From Isoperla grammatica (taxonomy: Eukaryota; Arthropoda; Insecta; Plecoptera; Perlodidae), in contig CAMDTW010000415.1 of NCBI GenBank assembly GCA_945910005.1, forward strand, positions 32,001-96,000: a stretch of 64,000 nucleotides of DNA, read 5' to 3'. The notes beneath the pieces were generated by a model. The model searched no databases, was not told the origin of the DNA, and saw only the letters and a list, made by a program, of their open reading frames with translations. The position numbers were made by a program, and so were the translations under genes. Numbering within the stretch: position 1 is the first letter of the stretch; the number at the start of each line of letters is the position of its first letter. Of the stretch, positions 34,492-47,700 are shown one piece after another.

Positions 34492-35225
34492 CTAATCTCT
34501 TATGCCCGGTTGGCGGTTCCCATGCTTCTACGTGCGACGCTGACGTCGGACGTTGGCCAATCGTAGCCATGCCCCGCCCCCTCGACGCTCGGCGAGGACA
34601 CTTCGGGCTGCGGTTGGCTAACGTCCGGCAGTGGCGTGCGGTGAGGTCTGAAGGAGAGGAAGCAATTGCATTTGGCAAACACGCGAAGGGGACTGGGGCT
34701 TATCACCTTCAGATACAGCTCACATAGATCCGACAACTTAAATATCTTAAATTAATTTGATCACAAATTTGCGACAAAAACAATCACCCGTAAAATCGTA
34801 TGTACATCGGCTGTTCAGCACCACAGGCTAGGCCACGCACGACAAAGCGCTGCGATGGAACGTTTTTCAATAGCCTTCACCGAAGCAATTATCGTTGGCG
34901 ACCATCTGCGGGTGGACTCCGAACGTCTCAAAAGAGTTTATTTACAACCTGTCGCACCCATGTATTCATCTAGACAGAGAAGGGACTTGGGGGTGACTAA
35001 ATAGTTATTTAAAATAATGTAATAATAGTTTTCGACTTCCCATCATCATAACGCTATTAAAAGCGTTCCATTGAACGCGCAACGCTAAGACAATATAGAC
35101 ACTTTTTAATTGTAGCTGTAGCTCAATTTTTAGTCACACACATCCACCAACGTCCACATACATGTAATGCAGGGTACATCCAAAATACATGTAATTTTCA
35201 TATGTTTACAAAGCCTTATTCATGT

Positions 35226-35310
35226 ATAGCTCGTTGGTCTCTAGTGGGTTTATTTCTGCTTCCATTGCAGCAGATCCTAGGTTCGATTCTTGGTTCGAGT
35301 AGACTTTTTT
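35226..35310 (+). repeat. Possible tRNA-derived SINE fragment
   Basis: TAGCTCGTTGG resembles a pol III A box and, about 50 bp on, GGTTCGATTCT resembles a B box. The flanking CCTAG/CTTGG could be a decayed T-stem. No full cloverleaf can be drawn. Confidence 0.3.
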
Positions 35311-35707
35311 TAACTTTGGATACAGACTGTATCAATGTATGTGACACTGGCATATACGAAAACCGTGACTTAACAACGAGTCACAAATTATAATATAATA
35401 CCCCCTGACAAGCTAATGAAAATTATAACTTGTGAGGGTGAAGAGTGTAGACTGTACACACAAATTCACTTATATATTAGATTTATTTTATTAGATACGT
35501 ACCGGTACGTGTAGACGGTAGCGCACATGGAGAAGGGGAGGGGGGGGGGTGGGGGCGGGGGTGAAGAGTGCGATCGTCAACCCCCTACCCCCTCACCTTT
35601 TATCAACCCACTGAATAAAATATTATTAAATCAAGTCTGCGTTCGTAAGTAGTTGGCAAATCAAAACCACAGAACAGAACGATGCCAGAATGGAGCTTAG
35701 CGTGTCG

Positions 35708-35750
35708 CGGGAACTGAACCCAGTATTATCCCGGCCACTGTGCTAGCCCA
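35708..35750 (-). repeat. Possible tRNA-derived SINE promoter (minus strand)
   Basis: On the minus strand TAGCACAGTGG (A-box-like) is followed by GGTTCAGTTCC (B-box-like), but only about 13 bp separate them, shorter than in a tRNA. Could be a shortened SINE head or chance. Confidence 0.25.
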
Positions 35751-36439
35751 CGTTTTCTGGAAATTTTAAAACAATTGGGTGCACGTGCACGAGGCAGGAA
35801 CTGTGTGCGGACTGTCTTGTCAGCTCCTCTTTCAATTCCTTAATCCTGGCCACCTGTTCACAATGCACCACTTTCTCAAAGCACCGGTGCTTTTGTAGAA
35901 TTTTTCTTTCTTTTCATGTGCTAATATCCACTTTCCAGTGGTGAAGTGGTGCGTATACGGGCGTATACGTCGTATACACACTGCTTCGGCTAAAAAACTT
36001 TCGTATACACACTGGTTTTGGTTATGATACGAGTGATACGCAATGATACGGTTGTAACATGTAACAAGCCTCAAATGCATGACTGACACATTATTCGCAA
36101 TTGTCAGCTTTTCTCCGTTATTAAAATTGTACTCTCTGGCACTGGCATTTAATTGGCACAAGGTCTAAAATCCTCTAAGACCAGCCCTGTGTCTGAGATA
36201 GGGTTGACATTGTGTCTCGCTTTCGGCGTGAACAGTCCCGATAATCAATTTTTAGTCCCGCGTCCCGCCAATACACCAAGCGGGATACAATTGTCCCGCT
36301 TAGTAAAAAATATTGCGATATCTAATTTACAATATCATAATTCTGAAGTTTAGAACGTGTTGATCAACAGCCAAGTATCAACAACCATACCTGTACGGGC
36401 CACGGGCGTCGTCTGTGTCGCCAAACCACTTCCTAAGCC

Positions 36440-36690
36440 CCAAAACTTATTCCTGACCAATTCTCGTCAGTGTGTCAATTATTTTTGGTGGTTTTCTGGT
36501 TTTGCATTACAAAAACTGCAGTATTTAGGGATTGCATTCAGGCCGGTATTGGTTTCTAAAACGATCAAAACACACTCTAAAAGCCTGATTTTTTTAATCG
36601 CCTGCGGTGCCATTGTTGGGGGCTCTGCCCCCAAAACCCTCCATGTTTTTTTGTCTGGAAAGATGTGTCCCTCCAGCTTCCTGAAGCGTA
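36440..36690 (+). repeat. Fragment related to the 14142-14861 hAT element
   Basis: Shares GGTGGTTTTCTGGTTTTGCA-like sequence, a stretch ending CTCTAAAAGCCTGATTTTT, and GCCTGCGG(C/T)GC(T/C)ATT with 14565-14705, same orientation. Ends not defined here. Confidence 0.75.
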
Positions 36691-36896
36691 TACGTACTGG
36701 TAAATTTAGCACTACACCACTGCGGCACTTTCAATCGCTGCATCCAAATTTTCAAGCTTGACTTCATTGCAATGTCACAAAACAATTTGAGTAAGGAAGA
36801 GTCAATAGTAAACGCACGCAATATAACTATTGTAATGTCGAGCTAAATAGATTGCGCATGTCATATAATGTTTAATGTTAAATAGTTATGGGAATT

Positions 36897-39800
36897 AACT
36901 AGGAAAACGCTCCGCGTTGACAGATGAGCGATATTTTTCAATGTATCAAATCAAATAAATCATTTGCATATCATATTGCAAAAAAAAAAAAAAACACCTT
37001 TATAATAAACATATGATTTATTTACAAGATGGCGGATCAAGTTACAACCTTGTAACTTAGGTATATTATTTCTTGATATGATGCTAATAAATGCACGAAA
37101 TATTATTTAAATCCGTTAAGAAGTTTTCTTTAAAGAAATTAAAACCTTCAAGTTGATGGATTTCCGCATAATTTCATTCGACCGTGGTCTACTCAATAGG
37201 CTCTAATTCATAAACTATTAAACCTATCAGTGTATGGAAAGTTCCATAATGTAGATACAGACTATATCTGAAATGAAATATTGTTGAATCATACAATAAC
37301 CCGCTTTTAAATCATAATAAAAGCTTTTAAATTTGTTGACCAAGTTCGTTGTTAGCTTTTGCATGTTTGCCGTGAACGTCATAAAACATAACACGTCATT
37401 GTGGCCATTCTATGATAGCTATCAAAATTCCAAATACATAGTGGGAAACGTCTGACTGCGTAAGCCATTTCGGCAGCATACTATGTACATCTAACTTTAA
37501 TGGTCCGCAAATGCGAATCATATCGGTGGAACACTGTAAAAACGAAGAAAATTACTGCCGTAAATAAACAATATTTGTTTATAACATGGCGGTTAAAGCT
37601 ACAATTTTGAAACTAATGTCGCGTGTTGGTAGTATTAATGTGGACCTACATATAAAAAAACATTACTATCCGTGTGTTAGTTTTAATTTAATTAAATAAA
37701 TAACAAAACATGTGTTTCAGTTGTTAATTTTTTGTAGGTTGGCATCTTATGTCATTGTAGCCATTTGATGAAAGGTATCGAGATTCTAAATAAAAGTACA
37801 TAGTAATTCTTACGTACGCTATTTTTGGTGTATACTATGTGCATCTAATTGCAAAAGTCCGCAAATGCGAATCATATCGGCGGAACACTGTAGAAATGAA
37901 GAAATTATTGTTGTAAATAAACAATATTTTTTTATTACATGGCGGATAAACGTACAATTTTAAAAATATTGTCAATTGTTGGTACTGTTGATATCAACCT
38001 ATATGTGAAACATTATTTAAATCCGTTTGTAAGTTTTTATTTAATTAAATAAATAAACAAATTTTATTTTTCAGTAATTAATTTTTTATAGGTTGGCATC
38101 TTGACGAATTTTGCTGGTTATGTTAACAGCATCGAGTTTAGTAGTCACGAACGTTGCCCGAAAATTTCAGCCAAATACGTCAAGCCGTTTGACCTGTGCG
38201 CGACGAACAAAATTTAGCGCACATACATACAGACATACACACACACACACAGACAAAGCGCCGATCGAGTTGTATGGAAAGATTCACTCCGCTTCGCTAC
38301 GCTCATCTAACTAGGAAAACGCTCCGCGTTGCCAGATGAGCGAGTTGGTTCAATGTTTTAAAGCAAACACATCTTTTGAATATCATATTTCTCTTAAAAA
38401 AAAAAAAAAACTTAATAATAAACATTTGATTTTTTTACAAAATGGCGGAGCAAGTAACAACCTTATTACTTGTGTATATTATTTCTCGATATGTTTCTAA
38501 TAAATGCACGAAATATTATTTAAATCCGTTAAGATTTTTTCTTTAAATAAATTAAAACCTTTAAGCGGATTTTTCAATGGATTTCCGCATAATTTCATTC
38601 GACCGTGGTCTACTCAATAGGCTCTTATTCATCAACTATTAAACCTATCAGTGTATGGAAAGTTCCATTATGTAGATACAGACAATATCTAAAATCAAAT
38701 ATTGTTTAATTATACAATAACTTGCATTTAAACTATAATAATAGCTTTTTAAATTGTCAACCAAGTTTGTTGTTATTTTCTGCATGTTTGCCGTGAAAGT
38801 CATTAAATATAACACGTCATTGTAGCCATTCTATGATAGCTATCAAAATTCCAAATACATAGTGAGAAAGGTCTGACTCCTTACGCCATTCCCGCAGCAT
38901 ACTATGTGCATCTAACTTCAATGGTCCGCAAATGCGAATCATATCGGTGGAACACTGAAAAAATGAAGAAAATGTCTGCCGTAAATAAACAATATTTGTT
39001 TATAACATGGCGGTTAAAGCAACAATTTTGAAACTAATGTCGAGTGTTGGTAGTATTTATGTGGACCTACATATAAAAAAACATAAATATCCGTTAGTAA
39101 GTTTTAATTTAAATAAATAAATAACAAAATACGTGTTCCAGTTGTTAATTTTTTGTAGGTTGGCATCTTATGTCATTGTAGCCATTTTATGATAGCTATC
39201 GAGATTCCAAATAATAGTGCATAGGTATTGTTCCGTACGCTATTTTTGGTGTATACTATGTGCATCTAATTGCAAAAGTCCGCAAATGCGAACCATATCG
39301 GCGGAACACTGTACAAATGAAGAAATTATTGTTGTAAATAAACAATATTTTTTTATAACATGGCGGATAAACGTTCAATTTTAAAATGATTGTCAATTGT
39401 TGGTACGGTTTATATAAACCTACATGAGAAACATTATTTAAATCCGTTGGTAAGTTTTCATGTAATTAAATAAATAAACAAATTTTATTTTTCAGTAATT
39501 AATTTTTTGTAGGTTGGCATCTTGACGAATTTTGCTGGTTATGTTAACAGCATCGAGTTTAGTGGTCACAAATCATGACCGAAATTTTCAGCCAAATATG
39601 TCAAGCCGTTTGACCTGTGCGCGACGAACAAAATTTAGCGCACAGACATACAGACATACAGACATACATACAGACATACACACAGACAAAGCGCCGATCG
39701 AGTTGTATGGAGAGATTCACTCCGCTTCGCTACGCTCATCTAACTAGGAAAACGCTCCGCGTTGCCAGATGAGCGATTTTTTAAAAGTAAATCAAACATA

Positions 39801-41153
39801 TCATTTGCATATCATATTACTCTTACAACAACACAAATACCTTTATAATGTACACATGATTTTTCAAAAAGATGGTGGTTCAAGTGACAACCTTAGAATT
39901 TGTGTATATTATTTGTCTATATGTTGTTAATAACTGCACGAAATATTATTAAAATCCGTCAAGAATTAAAACCTTCAAGTTCATTTCAATGGATTTCCGC
40001 ATAATTTCATTCGACCGTGGTCTACTCAATCGGCTCTAAGTCATAAACTATTAAACCTATCAGTGTATGGAAAGTTCCATAATGTAGATACAGACTATAT
40101 CTAGCATGCAATATTACTTTATCATACAATTACTCGCATTTAAACTATAATAAAAGCTTTTTAAATTGTCGACCAAGTTTGTTGTTAACATTTGCATGTT
40201 TGCCGTGAAAGTCATAAAACATAACACGTCATTGTAGCCATTCTATGATAGCTAACAAAATTCCAAATACATAGTGAGAAAGGTCTGACTGCGTAAGCCA
40301 TTTCGGCAGCATACTATGTGCATCTAACTTTAACGGTCCGCAAATGCGAAGCATATCGGTGGAACACTGTAAAAACGAAAAAAAGTACTGCCGTAAATAA
40401 ACAATATTTGTTTATAACATGGCGGTTAAAACTACAATTTTGAAACTGTTATCAAGTGTTGGTACTATTGATGTGGACCGACATATAAAAAATCATTAAT
40501 ATCCGTGTGTAAGTTTTAATTAAAATAAATAAATAACAAAACACGTGTTTCAGTTGTTAATTTTTTGTAGGTTGGCATCTAATGTCATTGTAGCCATTCT
40601 ATGACAGCTATCGAAATTCCAAATAATAGTGCAGAGGAATTGTTACGTACGCTATTTTTGGTGTATACTATGTGCATCTAATTGCAAAAGTCCGCAAATG
40701 CGAATCATATGGGCGGAACACTGTACAAATGAAGAAATTATTGTTGTAAATAAACAATAATTTTTAATAACATGGCGGATAAACGTACAAATACGAAAAT
40801 ATTGTCAATTGTTGGTACTGTTGATATAAACCTACATGTGAAACATTATTTAAATCCGTTTGTAAGTTTTCATTTTATTAAATAAATAAACAAATTTTAT
40901 TTTTCAGTTATTAATTTTTTGTAGGTTGGCATCTTGACGAATTTTGCTGGTTATGTTAACAGCATCGAGTTTAGTAGTCACAAATGTTGACAGAAATTTT
41001 CAGCCAAATACGTCAAGCCGTTTGACCTGTGCGCGACGAACAAAATTTAGCGCACATACATACAGACATACATACATACAGACATACATACACACAGACA
41101 AAGCGCCGATCGAGTTGTATGGAGAGATTCACTCCGCTTCGCTACGCTCATCT
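36897..41153 (+). repeat. Three tandem copies of a 1.41-kb unit
   Basis: Copies begin with AACTAGGAAAACGCTCCGCG at 36897, 38309 and 39742 (lengths 1412, 1433 and 1412). Each is AT-rich, contains internally repeated segments (TCCGCAAATGCGAATCATAT and AAACAATATTTNTTTAT...ATGGCGG, two to three times per unit), a CATACAGACAT microsatellite, and ends with CGCTTCGCTACGCTCATCT. The small frames near each right end (67-71 codons, residues KAPIELYG) are part of the repeat. Unclassified. Confidence 0.92.
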
Positions 41154-41265
41154 AACTAGGAAAACGCTCCGCGTTGCCAGATGAGCGTTTTTTTATTTAA
41201 TAAATCAAACAAATCATTTGCATACCATATCACTCTTACAAGAAAAAAATACTTTTATGATAAAC
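41154..41265 (+). repeat. Truncated fourth copy of the 1.41-kb unit
   Basis: Starts with the same AACTAGGAAAACGCTCCGCG and follows the unit for about 110 bp before giving way to a different dispersed repeat. Confidence 0.85.
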
Positions 41266-41269
41266 TCCC

Positions 41270-41405
41270 TTTCCCCGCCCCTTCCCCTTTCCTCCCCGCA
41301 CACCTACTTGCCACTTTCCTCCAAACAGTCGCCGATTTCATTTTTATATTTCACCCTCTCATCGTCTCTATTTCGCCAAGTTGCAAAAATATGAGACGTT
41401 AAGCC
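41270..41405 (+). repeat. Dispersed repeat, inverted partner at 15375-15520
   Basis: Pyrimidine-rich start (CTCCCTTTCCCCGCCCCTTC), then CACCCTCTCATCGTCTCTAT, then TTGCAAAAATATGAGACG. Matches the reverse complement of 15375-15520. Confidence 0.65.
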
Positions 41406-41848
41406 CAAATACCTATCCATCTATCTTTTTTCCCCAGACGGGAGTACAGCTATTAGCAAGAAAGTTACTATTTCCAGTATCCAGAACTCACGACAAGGAC
41501 GTTGCTGTAATTGAGTTCCACCCACCTAATATTTTAAGGATGATAGGCATCGTTATGTTAAAACAATTATATGCGTATTTTAAAATTTATCCGTTTTTCA
41601 TGTAAGAATAACAAGAATAAAAGATTTTAAATTTTCTACGAAAACTTCATAATGACTTATAAGAATATGTTATTTGAAAAACGTTTATTTTAATGAATAG
41701 AATTTATATTTAAGATTAGGTGAGTCATTAAGGTGTATTTTATTACTATTTGTTCGTGTTTAACGATTTAATCATCCGTTGGCTCATACGACGAAATGTG
41801 TTGATTTTAGGAAATGCCTATGTGGTGTATTGAAAGCGATCATCGTTA
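41406..41848. other. AT-rich 3' flank of the helicase gene
   Basis: No gene. If the helicase belongs to a Helitron, its 3' end (hairpin and CTRR) should lie hereabouts on the minus strand. I could not identify one. Confidence 0.45.
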
Positions 41849-44296
41849 TCAAACATTGTCAATGGTTGGATAGGCGAGCATGTGTGGTTCAAATCCAGTG
41901 CAAACAGTCGTCTTTTTCAAGAGTGCCTCGAAATGGTTGTCATGAAGATAAATGTGAATTGGTGTCTGCTCATCACTGTATGTTTCATGGCCAAAGTACT
42001 TGAGATGGTTGCCCACCCGTATTTGCCCAGACAACATACCCGTTTTCAACTCCAATGATTTCAAATGCTGGTAAGGCTCACTATGCACAAAATGTTGGAA
42101 GCAAAATATAGGCCGATGCAGTGCGATGGATAGTGCTTGTATATGTAATGATTTCCCCCAGTTAGTATCTTTAGCAGCTGAGTTGATGAAACTTACTAAA
42201 TTCCAAGGGTCACCATCACTTCTTATCATCCGTTTGAAGTAATCTCCATATTGGAAAATACTACAAGCAGCGAGCATACGCAAAATAGGAGCCCAATCCT
42301 CCTTGCCCTTCAAGTTAATGGACACAGCATTGTACAAGCAATTTCCCCTTCCACTTGTTGTTACTCTGGAAAATTCCTCCTCGAAGCAAGGAATGAATTC
42401 GCCTCTTTTTGTCAGTGGTTTAACATTAACAGAGCTTAAAGTTCTAACTTTCTCTGCTTTAAGGTCAATGGAAACAAACTCAATTAATTCCGAGTATTTA
42501 GATACTACATCCTGCACTTCTGGTAAGCCTTGTCTGCACGCCCATCGCAATTGCGCCAAGGCAGTCCTTACTTTGGAATATATAATATCCTCAGTGTAGA
42601 GAATCGAGAAATTTTCATTTATCACAGTCTCAAAGGCAACTGGACATTCAGCTTTATTACTGGTATTTTCGTGCCCAAGAGAGATAGAAATCAGCCGTGT
42701 TTGTTCTAATTTACGTTGTTCCAAGGATTTCGATAGTCGTAGAGAGTTGACCCTATCGAATGTAAATGCTGGATCAATCATTAAGTCAGCTAATGATCGT
42801 ACTCGTGACAATGCCACGAAGCTCATGCCTACAGCAAACTCTTTAAGACCAAGTCCAATAACTGCAGTGTCCAGTGTCATACCTTGGCATTTGTGAATGG
42901 TAATTGACCAAGCAAGTTGCAATGGAAATTGTATGCGGGTACATTTTATCTGTTTTTCAGACCAAGCTCTAGAGACTGGGCATATAGGTACTATTTTGGA
43001 ATGATGAAAAGAGGGACCTTGGTAGTTGTCAAATTCGACCAGTATACAGTGAGGATGGTCAGTTGGAGGTTTTGTGTTGGGAGAGTATATTATGTCTCTA
43101 ACCGTTCCGGTAGCACCATTTACAAGCCCTTGTGCCGTCCAGAGGTTACTTCTAAGCATAACACGACTTCCAACCGACATGTAAATAACAGCTTGCAAGC
43201 CCTGAGCATCATCTTCCGTACCCTGAGCGGCTGTTTTGCAGTTGTGCTTTGCATTAATTTTTGCCACGGGTTTACCCAGATCGGCCAATTTTTCCATGTT
43301 GTGTGAATACACAGTTGCCTTTACTGGTTCAAGTCGGAGAGAATTGACAAATCTGACTTGTTCGTCATTGCATAAGAAATTTTTAAATCTAGTTTGAAGA
43401 ACCCTCCAATCGTCAAGTGTTGCACAGCCGTCGCTCAATCTGGATAAGACTTCCCTAAACAATTGTTGGTTCGGATTGTCACCAATCTGTCTTTTTACAA
43501 CAGAAAGTATGTAACATCGACTAAACGTCCTGTATGCCAACATTCCTTCATTAGAAAGACCACAGTTGGAAGATTTGTCACTGTACAGAGCACGGTCACA
43601 GACTGGAGGAAGCTGCTTAATATCTCCGAACAGATAAACAAAAAGATTACCGAACGGGTATTTAGCGAGATTTGGTTTTGCTTGACGACATCTCTTGTCA
43701 ATCATTGCCAACAGATTGCATCCAATCATACTGTATTCGTCTATGATTAAAAAGTTTACGTTTTGCATTTCTAGTTGAAACTTCCTAGCTTCTTTCCCAG
43801 TCAAATCACAAAAAGTAGAAGACTTTGTGCCAATGTGTAATGCAGAATGAATAGTGCTTCCATTTATGTTGAAGGCTGCCACTCCAGTCGGAGCCATCAG
43901 CAATAGACTTTCATTACCTAACACATCTTTCAAGCGTTGAGTCATGGCCTTGATAAGAGTACTTTTACCAGTACCTGCGGTACCCTGAGTAATAACGCGC
44001 CTGGATATACCATCGTATTTAAGGCCACCAAGAGAGGACATTTGGATAGCGAGCAGATCTAAAATTTGCTGCTGCTCAAAGGAATAAGCTAGAGTAGGCA
44101 GAACTACTTTTTCATCAACCAACTCCAATTGTTGGATATTGGAGAGAAAATTGGAGACCAACTCCATATTGGGATAGTTGTTATAAGAATTCGACCAAGG
44201 GAAAGATGTATCTAAATCTCTCAACCCGATCTCACTCAGAGCCACAGAACAATTAGGTCCCATTGCAGACATTTTCATCCACTCTTCCTGCTCCTT
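41849..44296 (-). pseudogene. PIF1-type helicase with C-terminal OTU domain (Helitron-like), 5' part displaced
   Basis: 816 codons of a superfamily 1 PIF1-like DNA helicase fused to an OTU cysteine-protease-like domain, an arrangement known from Helitron Rep-helicases. Seen: Walker A GTAGTGKS (plus about 43975), Walker B LIIDEYSMI, GDIKQLPP, late helicase motifs TIHKCQGMTLD and FVALSRVRS. Then OTU with GRGNCLYNAVS (Cys near 42335; Gly-Arg-Gly where Gly-Asp-Gly is usual) and DNHFEALL (His near 41935). The gene is cut by the gypsy LTR at 44296/44297. The frame continues by chance about 95 codons into antisense LTR, which are not part of the protein. The upstream portion should lie right of the window, beyond the 5' LTR. 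No Rep (HUH) domain is visible. The remaining frame has no stops, so the disruption is recent. Confidence 0.85.
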
Positions 44297-45163
44297 TGTT
44301 ACACCCGTATTTGACGGGAACAATACATGTTGACCTGCATGGCCGGGCAAAGCATCTAATCGGGGTGGGCGTGGGTTGTTTTCTTCAAGAGTGGAGAATG
44401 GGTAGGATGGGCGCCACGTAATTGAGTTTGTTGAAGGAAACCAATCACGAACAAAATCCTTCTCAATATTTTGATATTGAATATTAATATATTGTACCAA
44501 GATTATAAGATAATATAATATAAACATAAACAACATAAACAACAAATTTTCTTGTGTTTGCACGGTAAAGTTCACTTTCACCTAGATAATAGTAATCATG
44601 TGTATACCATTGAATAATTGACTAAGTTATGTACATTAATAATTATAGTATCGATCTTTTCGCTAATATCTATCTTGATTGTAACTGTTATTGTCTGGCT
44701 ATAGATGTGACGTATCGTACTGTTGTTTACACTCGACGCGGTGACGCGCGAGTATGTGTATTGTAGGGGAGGGCTAGTTCGTCTGCTAGAAGAAGTGCTC
44801 TTCTTCTGATACTTAGCACTTCTATCAATGATTCGTGGAATGAACGGCGGCTGTATTGACGTGGAAACTTCTCAAATTGCTCCGATATATTTTATCGATC
44901 ACAGGTAAACGAAAGTAATTCACTGAAAGTTCGAATCTACTCCTATTTTACACTGGTATATTTTTGAGTCCTCGTAGAAACCTTTGCGTAGATCGCCGCT
45001 CCACCGCGATCTGTTCTCGTGGTCGTTGGTCTGTCGAGAGAGTGACTGCTGACTGACTGGTTCCTCCCCTCGATTCGCTCTTATCAGTGTTGACGTGTAA
45101 TTCATGTATAGTTCGAGGCCGGTAATTCTAAGTACACTTTGTGGCGCAAACCCTGGCGTCACA
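44297..45163 (-). repeat. 3' LTR of the gypsy-type element (867 bp)
   Basis: Reads TGTGACGCCAGGGTTTGCGC at its start (45163, minus) and ends GGGTGTAACA at 44297. TG...CA termini with a TGT/ACA inverted terminal trinucleotide. Its last 122 bp equal the visible 5' LTR (63879-64000) base for base. It follows the polypurine tract directly. Confidence 0.88.
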
Positions 45164-45175
45164 CTCCCTCCTTAC
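45164..45175 (-). promoter_or_regulatory. Polypurine tract (plus-strand primer)
   Basis: On the minus strand AAGGAGGGAG immediately precedes the TGTGACGCC start of the 3' LTR. Position and purine run fit the primer for second-strand synthesis. Confidence 0.75.
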
Positions 45176-45214
45176 GTCTATTAAGTTTGGGGTGTATATG
45201 TTTATTCTGGTAAA

Positions 45215-47410
45215 TTAATCTGGGTTCGGTTTGAGATCTTGTACGTGCCAATATCCTATACTTCTATTCTTGCTGTTTTCTAATTCATATACTAATGGTG
45301 ATAGTTTCTTCACAATGGTAAAAGGTCCAATGAATTTTGGTGCTAATTTAGCGCTGAATTTGTCCGGGGCGTTTGACTGGGCGAAGTTGCGTTTGTACAC
45401 CCTCTGTCCAACACTATACTGCACTGGTCTGCGGCGAAGGTTATATCGTTTGGCGCTTTGCTCGTAGGCATGCTGAAGACGTTTATAAACTTCTTGGTAC
45501 ACTTCTTTTAAAGTCTTTGCCTTTTGGTTTATTTCGGATCTTGATGCTATTTCCGGTACCTCTTCTTCCGTGGCGGATATTGTTCCATTTACCTTTCCTG
45601 AAATATGTATTTCTCTGGCGAAGTTAAGATACGCAGGGGTGTAGCCGGTCACCTCATGTGTTGCGGTCCGAAGTGCGTAACCTAATTTTGCCAAATGGGC
45701 ATCCCACTTTGTATGCTTTTCTTCAACATATGACGCAATCATGGTTTTGATTACTCGGTTGATTCGTTCAGTTGGGTTCACTTGGGGATGGTATTTTGCG
45801 TTAAAGAAAATATGTGATTGGTAAGTTTTTGCTAGAGCTTTCATTTCTTTCCCGGCGTACTGTGGACCGTTATCGCACACAATTATTTGTGGTGCTCCGT
45901 ACATTAATATGACATCTTCCTCTATATGTCGGCAAATCCTCGTAGCCGTTGCGGACCGAAGAGGGAAGAGTAAAGTGTATTTGGTGAACCAATCTGACAC
46001 TACTAGAATATATTTATTCCCTTTCGAAGAGCGCGGGAATGGTCCAAGGAGATCAGTTGAAATGAGTTGCCAGGGATGTTCTATCTTACGGGATTTTCCC
46101 ATCAGTCCGGCTGGTAATCTCTGTTCAGGTTTGTACTGAATACATATCGTGCAATGATTTACATAGCGTCCAACATCGCTACGCATCTTGGGCCAATAGT
46201 AAAGTTGTGACATACGTTTGTATGTTTTATATATACCCAAATGACCTGATGTTGGATCATCATGACATTCTTTATAAACACACATTCGGGAGTCTTTTGG
46301 TATTACAAGTTTCCATCCATTTACATTTTTATAGAGGTTACCTTCGTCCAATCTCCATAGTGGAAATTGTAAGGGATGTTCTTGGATTTGTTTCTTCATT
46401 TTTAGGTACCATTTATCTGTTATTTCTGGTGAGATGGTTATCAAGTCAACCGGTACCGCTCGTGATAATGCATCTGGCACCAGGTGTTCACTTCCTTTCC
46501 TATGGACTATACTAAAATCATACGGTTGTAAACGAAGAGACCATCTTGACAGTTTTCCTCCGGGATCGTTCAGGTTGTGTAGCCAAAGGAGTGAATAGTG
46601 GTCTGTTATCACCGTAAAGTGGGTTCCTTCAAGGTAATGCCGATTTTTCTCTATACCCCATATCACAGCGAGACATTCTCTTTCCGTCGTAGAGAGATTG
46701 CGTTCTTGCCTTGTCAAACTCCTACTTCCATACGCGATTACGTGTTCACCGTCTTCAAAGCTCTGTGAGAGAACCCACCCTAATCCATATGCAGAGGCAT
46801 CAGTTTGCAAAACAAAGGGAAGAGTGAAATCTGGACAGCTCATTATCGGTGCCTCGACTAATTTTTCTTTCAGCAGCCGAAATGATTCTTCAGTTTCTTC
46901 ACTCCATACAAATTTTTGTCGTTTTCTGGTTAATTGGGTCAGTGGAGAAATTAAAGTAGAGAAATTCGGTACAAATCTCCTATACCATGACGTAAGACCT
47001 ATGAATCGACGTACTTCTTTGGCTGTAGTAGGTCGGGGATAATGGAGGATTGATTCAACCTTACTTGGGTCAACTCTCAGTCCATGACTATCAACAACGT
47101 ATCCTAGATACTTGAGTTCGGATCGCCCAAAGACACATTTATCTTTATTAATGGAAAGACCCGCTGCATGTAATCGTTTTAACACTTCTTCGAGAATTCT
47201 TAAGTGTTCCTCGATCGTTGACGTTGTTATGATTATATCGTCTAAGTATACGAATACATATGGCTCAAGATCGGGACCAAGAATTTTATCGATGAGTCTC
47301 TGCCAGGTAGCTGGAGAGTTGTGTAGTCCAAACGGCATTCTAGTAAAATGGAATAGACCTCTTCCAGGTACTGTAAACGCAGTTTTCTCCTTGCTACTCT
47401 CCTCGAGAGG
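45215..47410 (-). pseudogene. pol: gypsy pol, distal part: RT C-half, RNase H, integrase
   Basis: Continues pol from the border of the 13.8-kb insert to the stop at 45215. Counting from the first Met (47338): RT with YLDD at 31-34, RNase H beginning with TDASAYGLG (about 190), integrase zinc-binding H-H-C-C (HLGIY...HCTIC, about 370-410), catalytic core Asp in STDLLGPF, Asp in CDNGPQ and Glu in NPTERIN, then a basic C-terminal region. All expected catalytic residues seen. The frame is open from the insert border at 47410, so the Met at 47338 is internal and not a real start. Separated from its 5' half, this part cannot be made as the normal polyprotein. Confidence 0.9.
47401..47410 (+). repeat. 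Target-site duplication, left copy (10 bp)
   Basis: CCTCGAGAGG, repeated directly at 61179-61188. Pol needs only one copy for a continuous frame, so the second is a duplication made on insertion. Up to 2 bp could be chance identity, so 8-10 bp is the supported range. Confidence 0.85.
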
Positions 47411-47700
47411 AGGAGAGGGGTACCCGGAAAGTGGACCTGCAGAAACTGGACTAAAGGCCTCTGAATAACACCTAATCGTGTAGGTACGGAAAGTCGACCT
47501 CCAGAAACAGAGCTAAAGCTAGGCACGCGAGTAAACAAGTGTTTTATAGCGGAAAGTGGACTAGAGGATAGTCGACAGTGTGGGTACAGAATCCCATCCT
47601 TTAAAAGTGTCAAAAACACTTAAAAAGCACTTAATAAACGATTTTTAGATTCAGCAACACCGAATGTCGACCTCGCGGAAACTGGACCTGAGATAAACTC
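47411..47700 (+). repeat. Left terminal motif cluster of the giant element
   Basis: A short motif recurs with variations: CGGAAAGTGGACC (47425), CAGAAACTGGAC (47440), CGGAAAGTCGACC (47487), CAGAAACAGAGC (about 47501), CGGAAAGTGGAC (47550), CGAATGTCGACC (47661), CGGAAACTGGACC (47676). The same motif lies inverted at the other end. Spacing is irregular, so these look like repeated protein-binding sites rather than a tandem repeat. Confidence 0.75.

Larger units (their letters stand above)
34492..36896. other. Gene-free DNA with possible SINE relics
   Basis: No supported protein gene. It holds two tRNA-promoter-like segments (listed separately), a G-rich run at about 35535-35562, and a segment at 36440-36690 that matches the interior of the hAT-type element at 14142-14861. 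At 34632 a CAGTGGCGTGCGGTGAGG string again resembles a hAT end without a partner. Confidence 0.55.

Noticed and set aside
35220..35310. Functional tRNA gene
   Set aside because: A- and B-box-like strings are present but the acceptor, D and anticodon stems cannot be formed.
44297..44581. N-terminal 95 codons of the helicase open frame, with a hydrophobic stretch
   Set aside because: They are antisense reading of the gypsy LTR. The same bases are found at 63879-64000 and the LTR boundary falls at 44296/44297.
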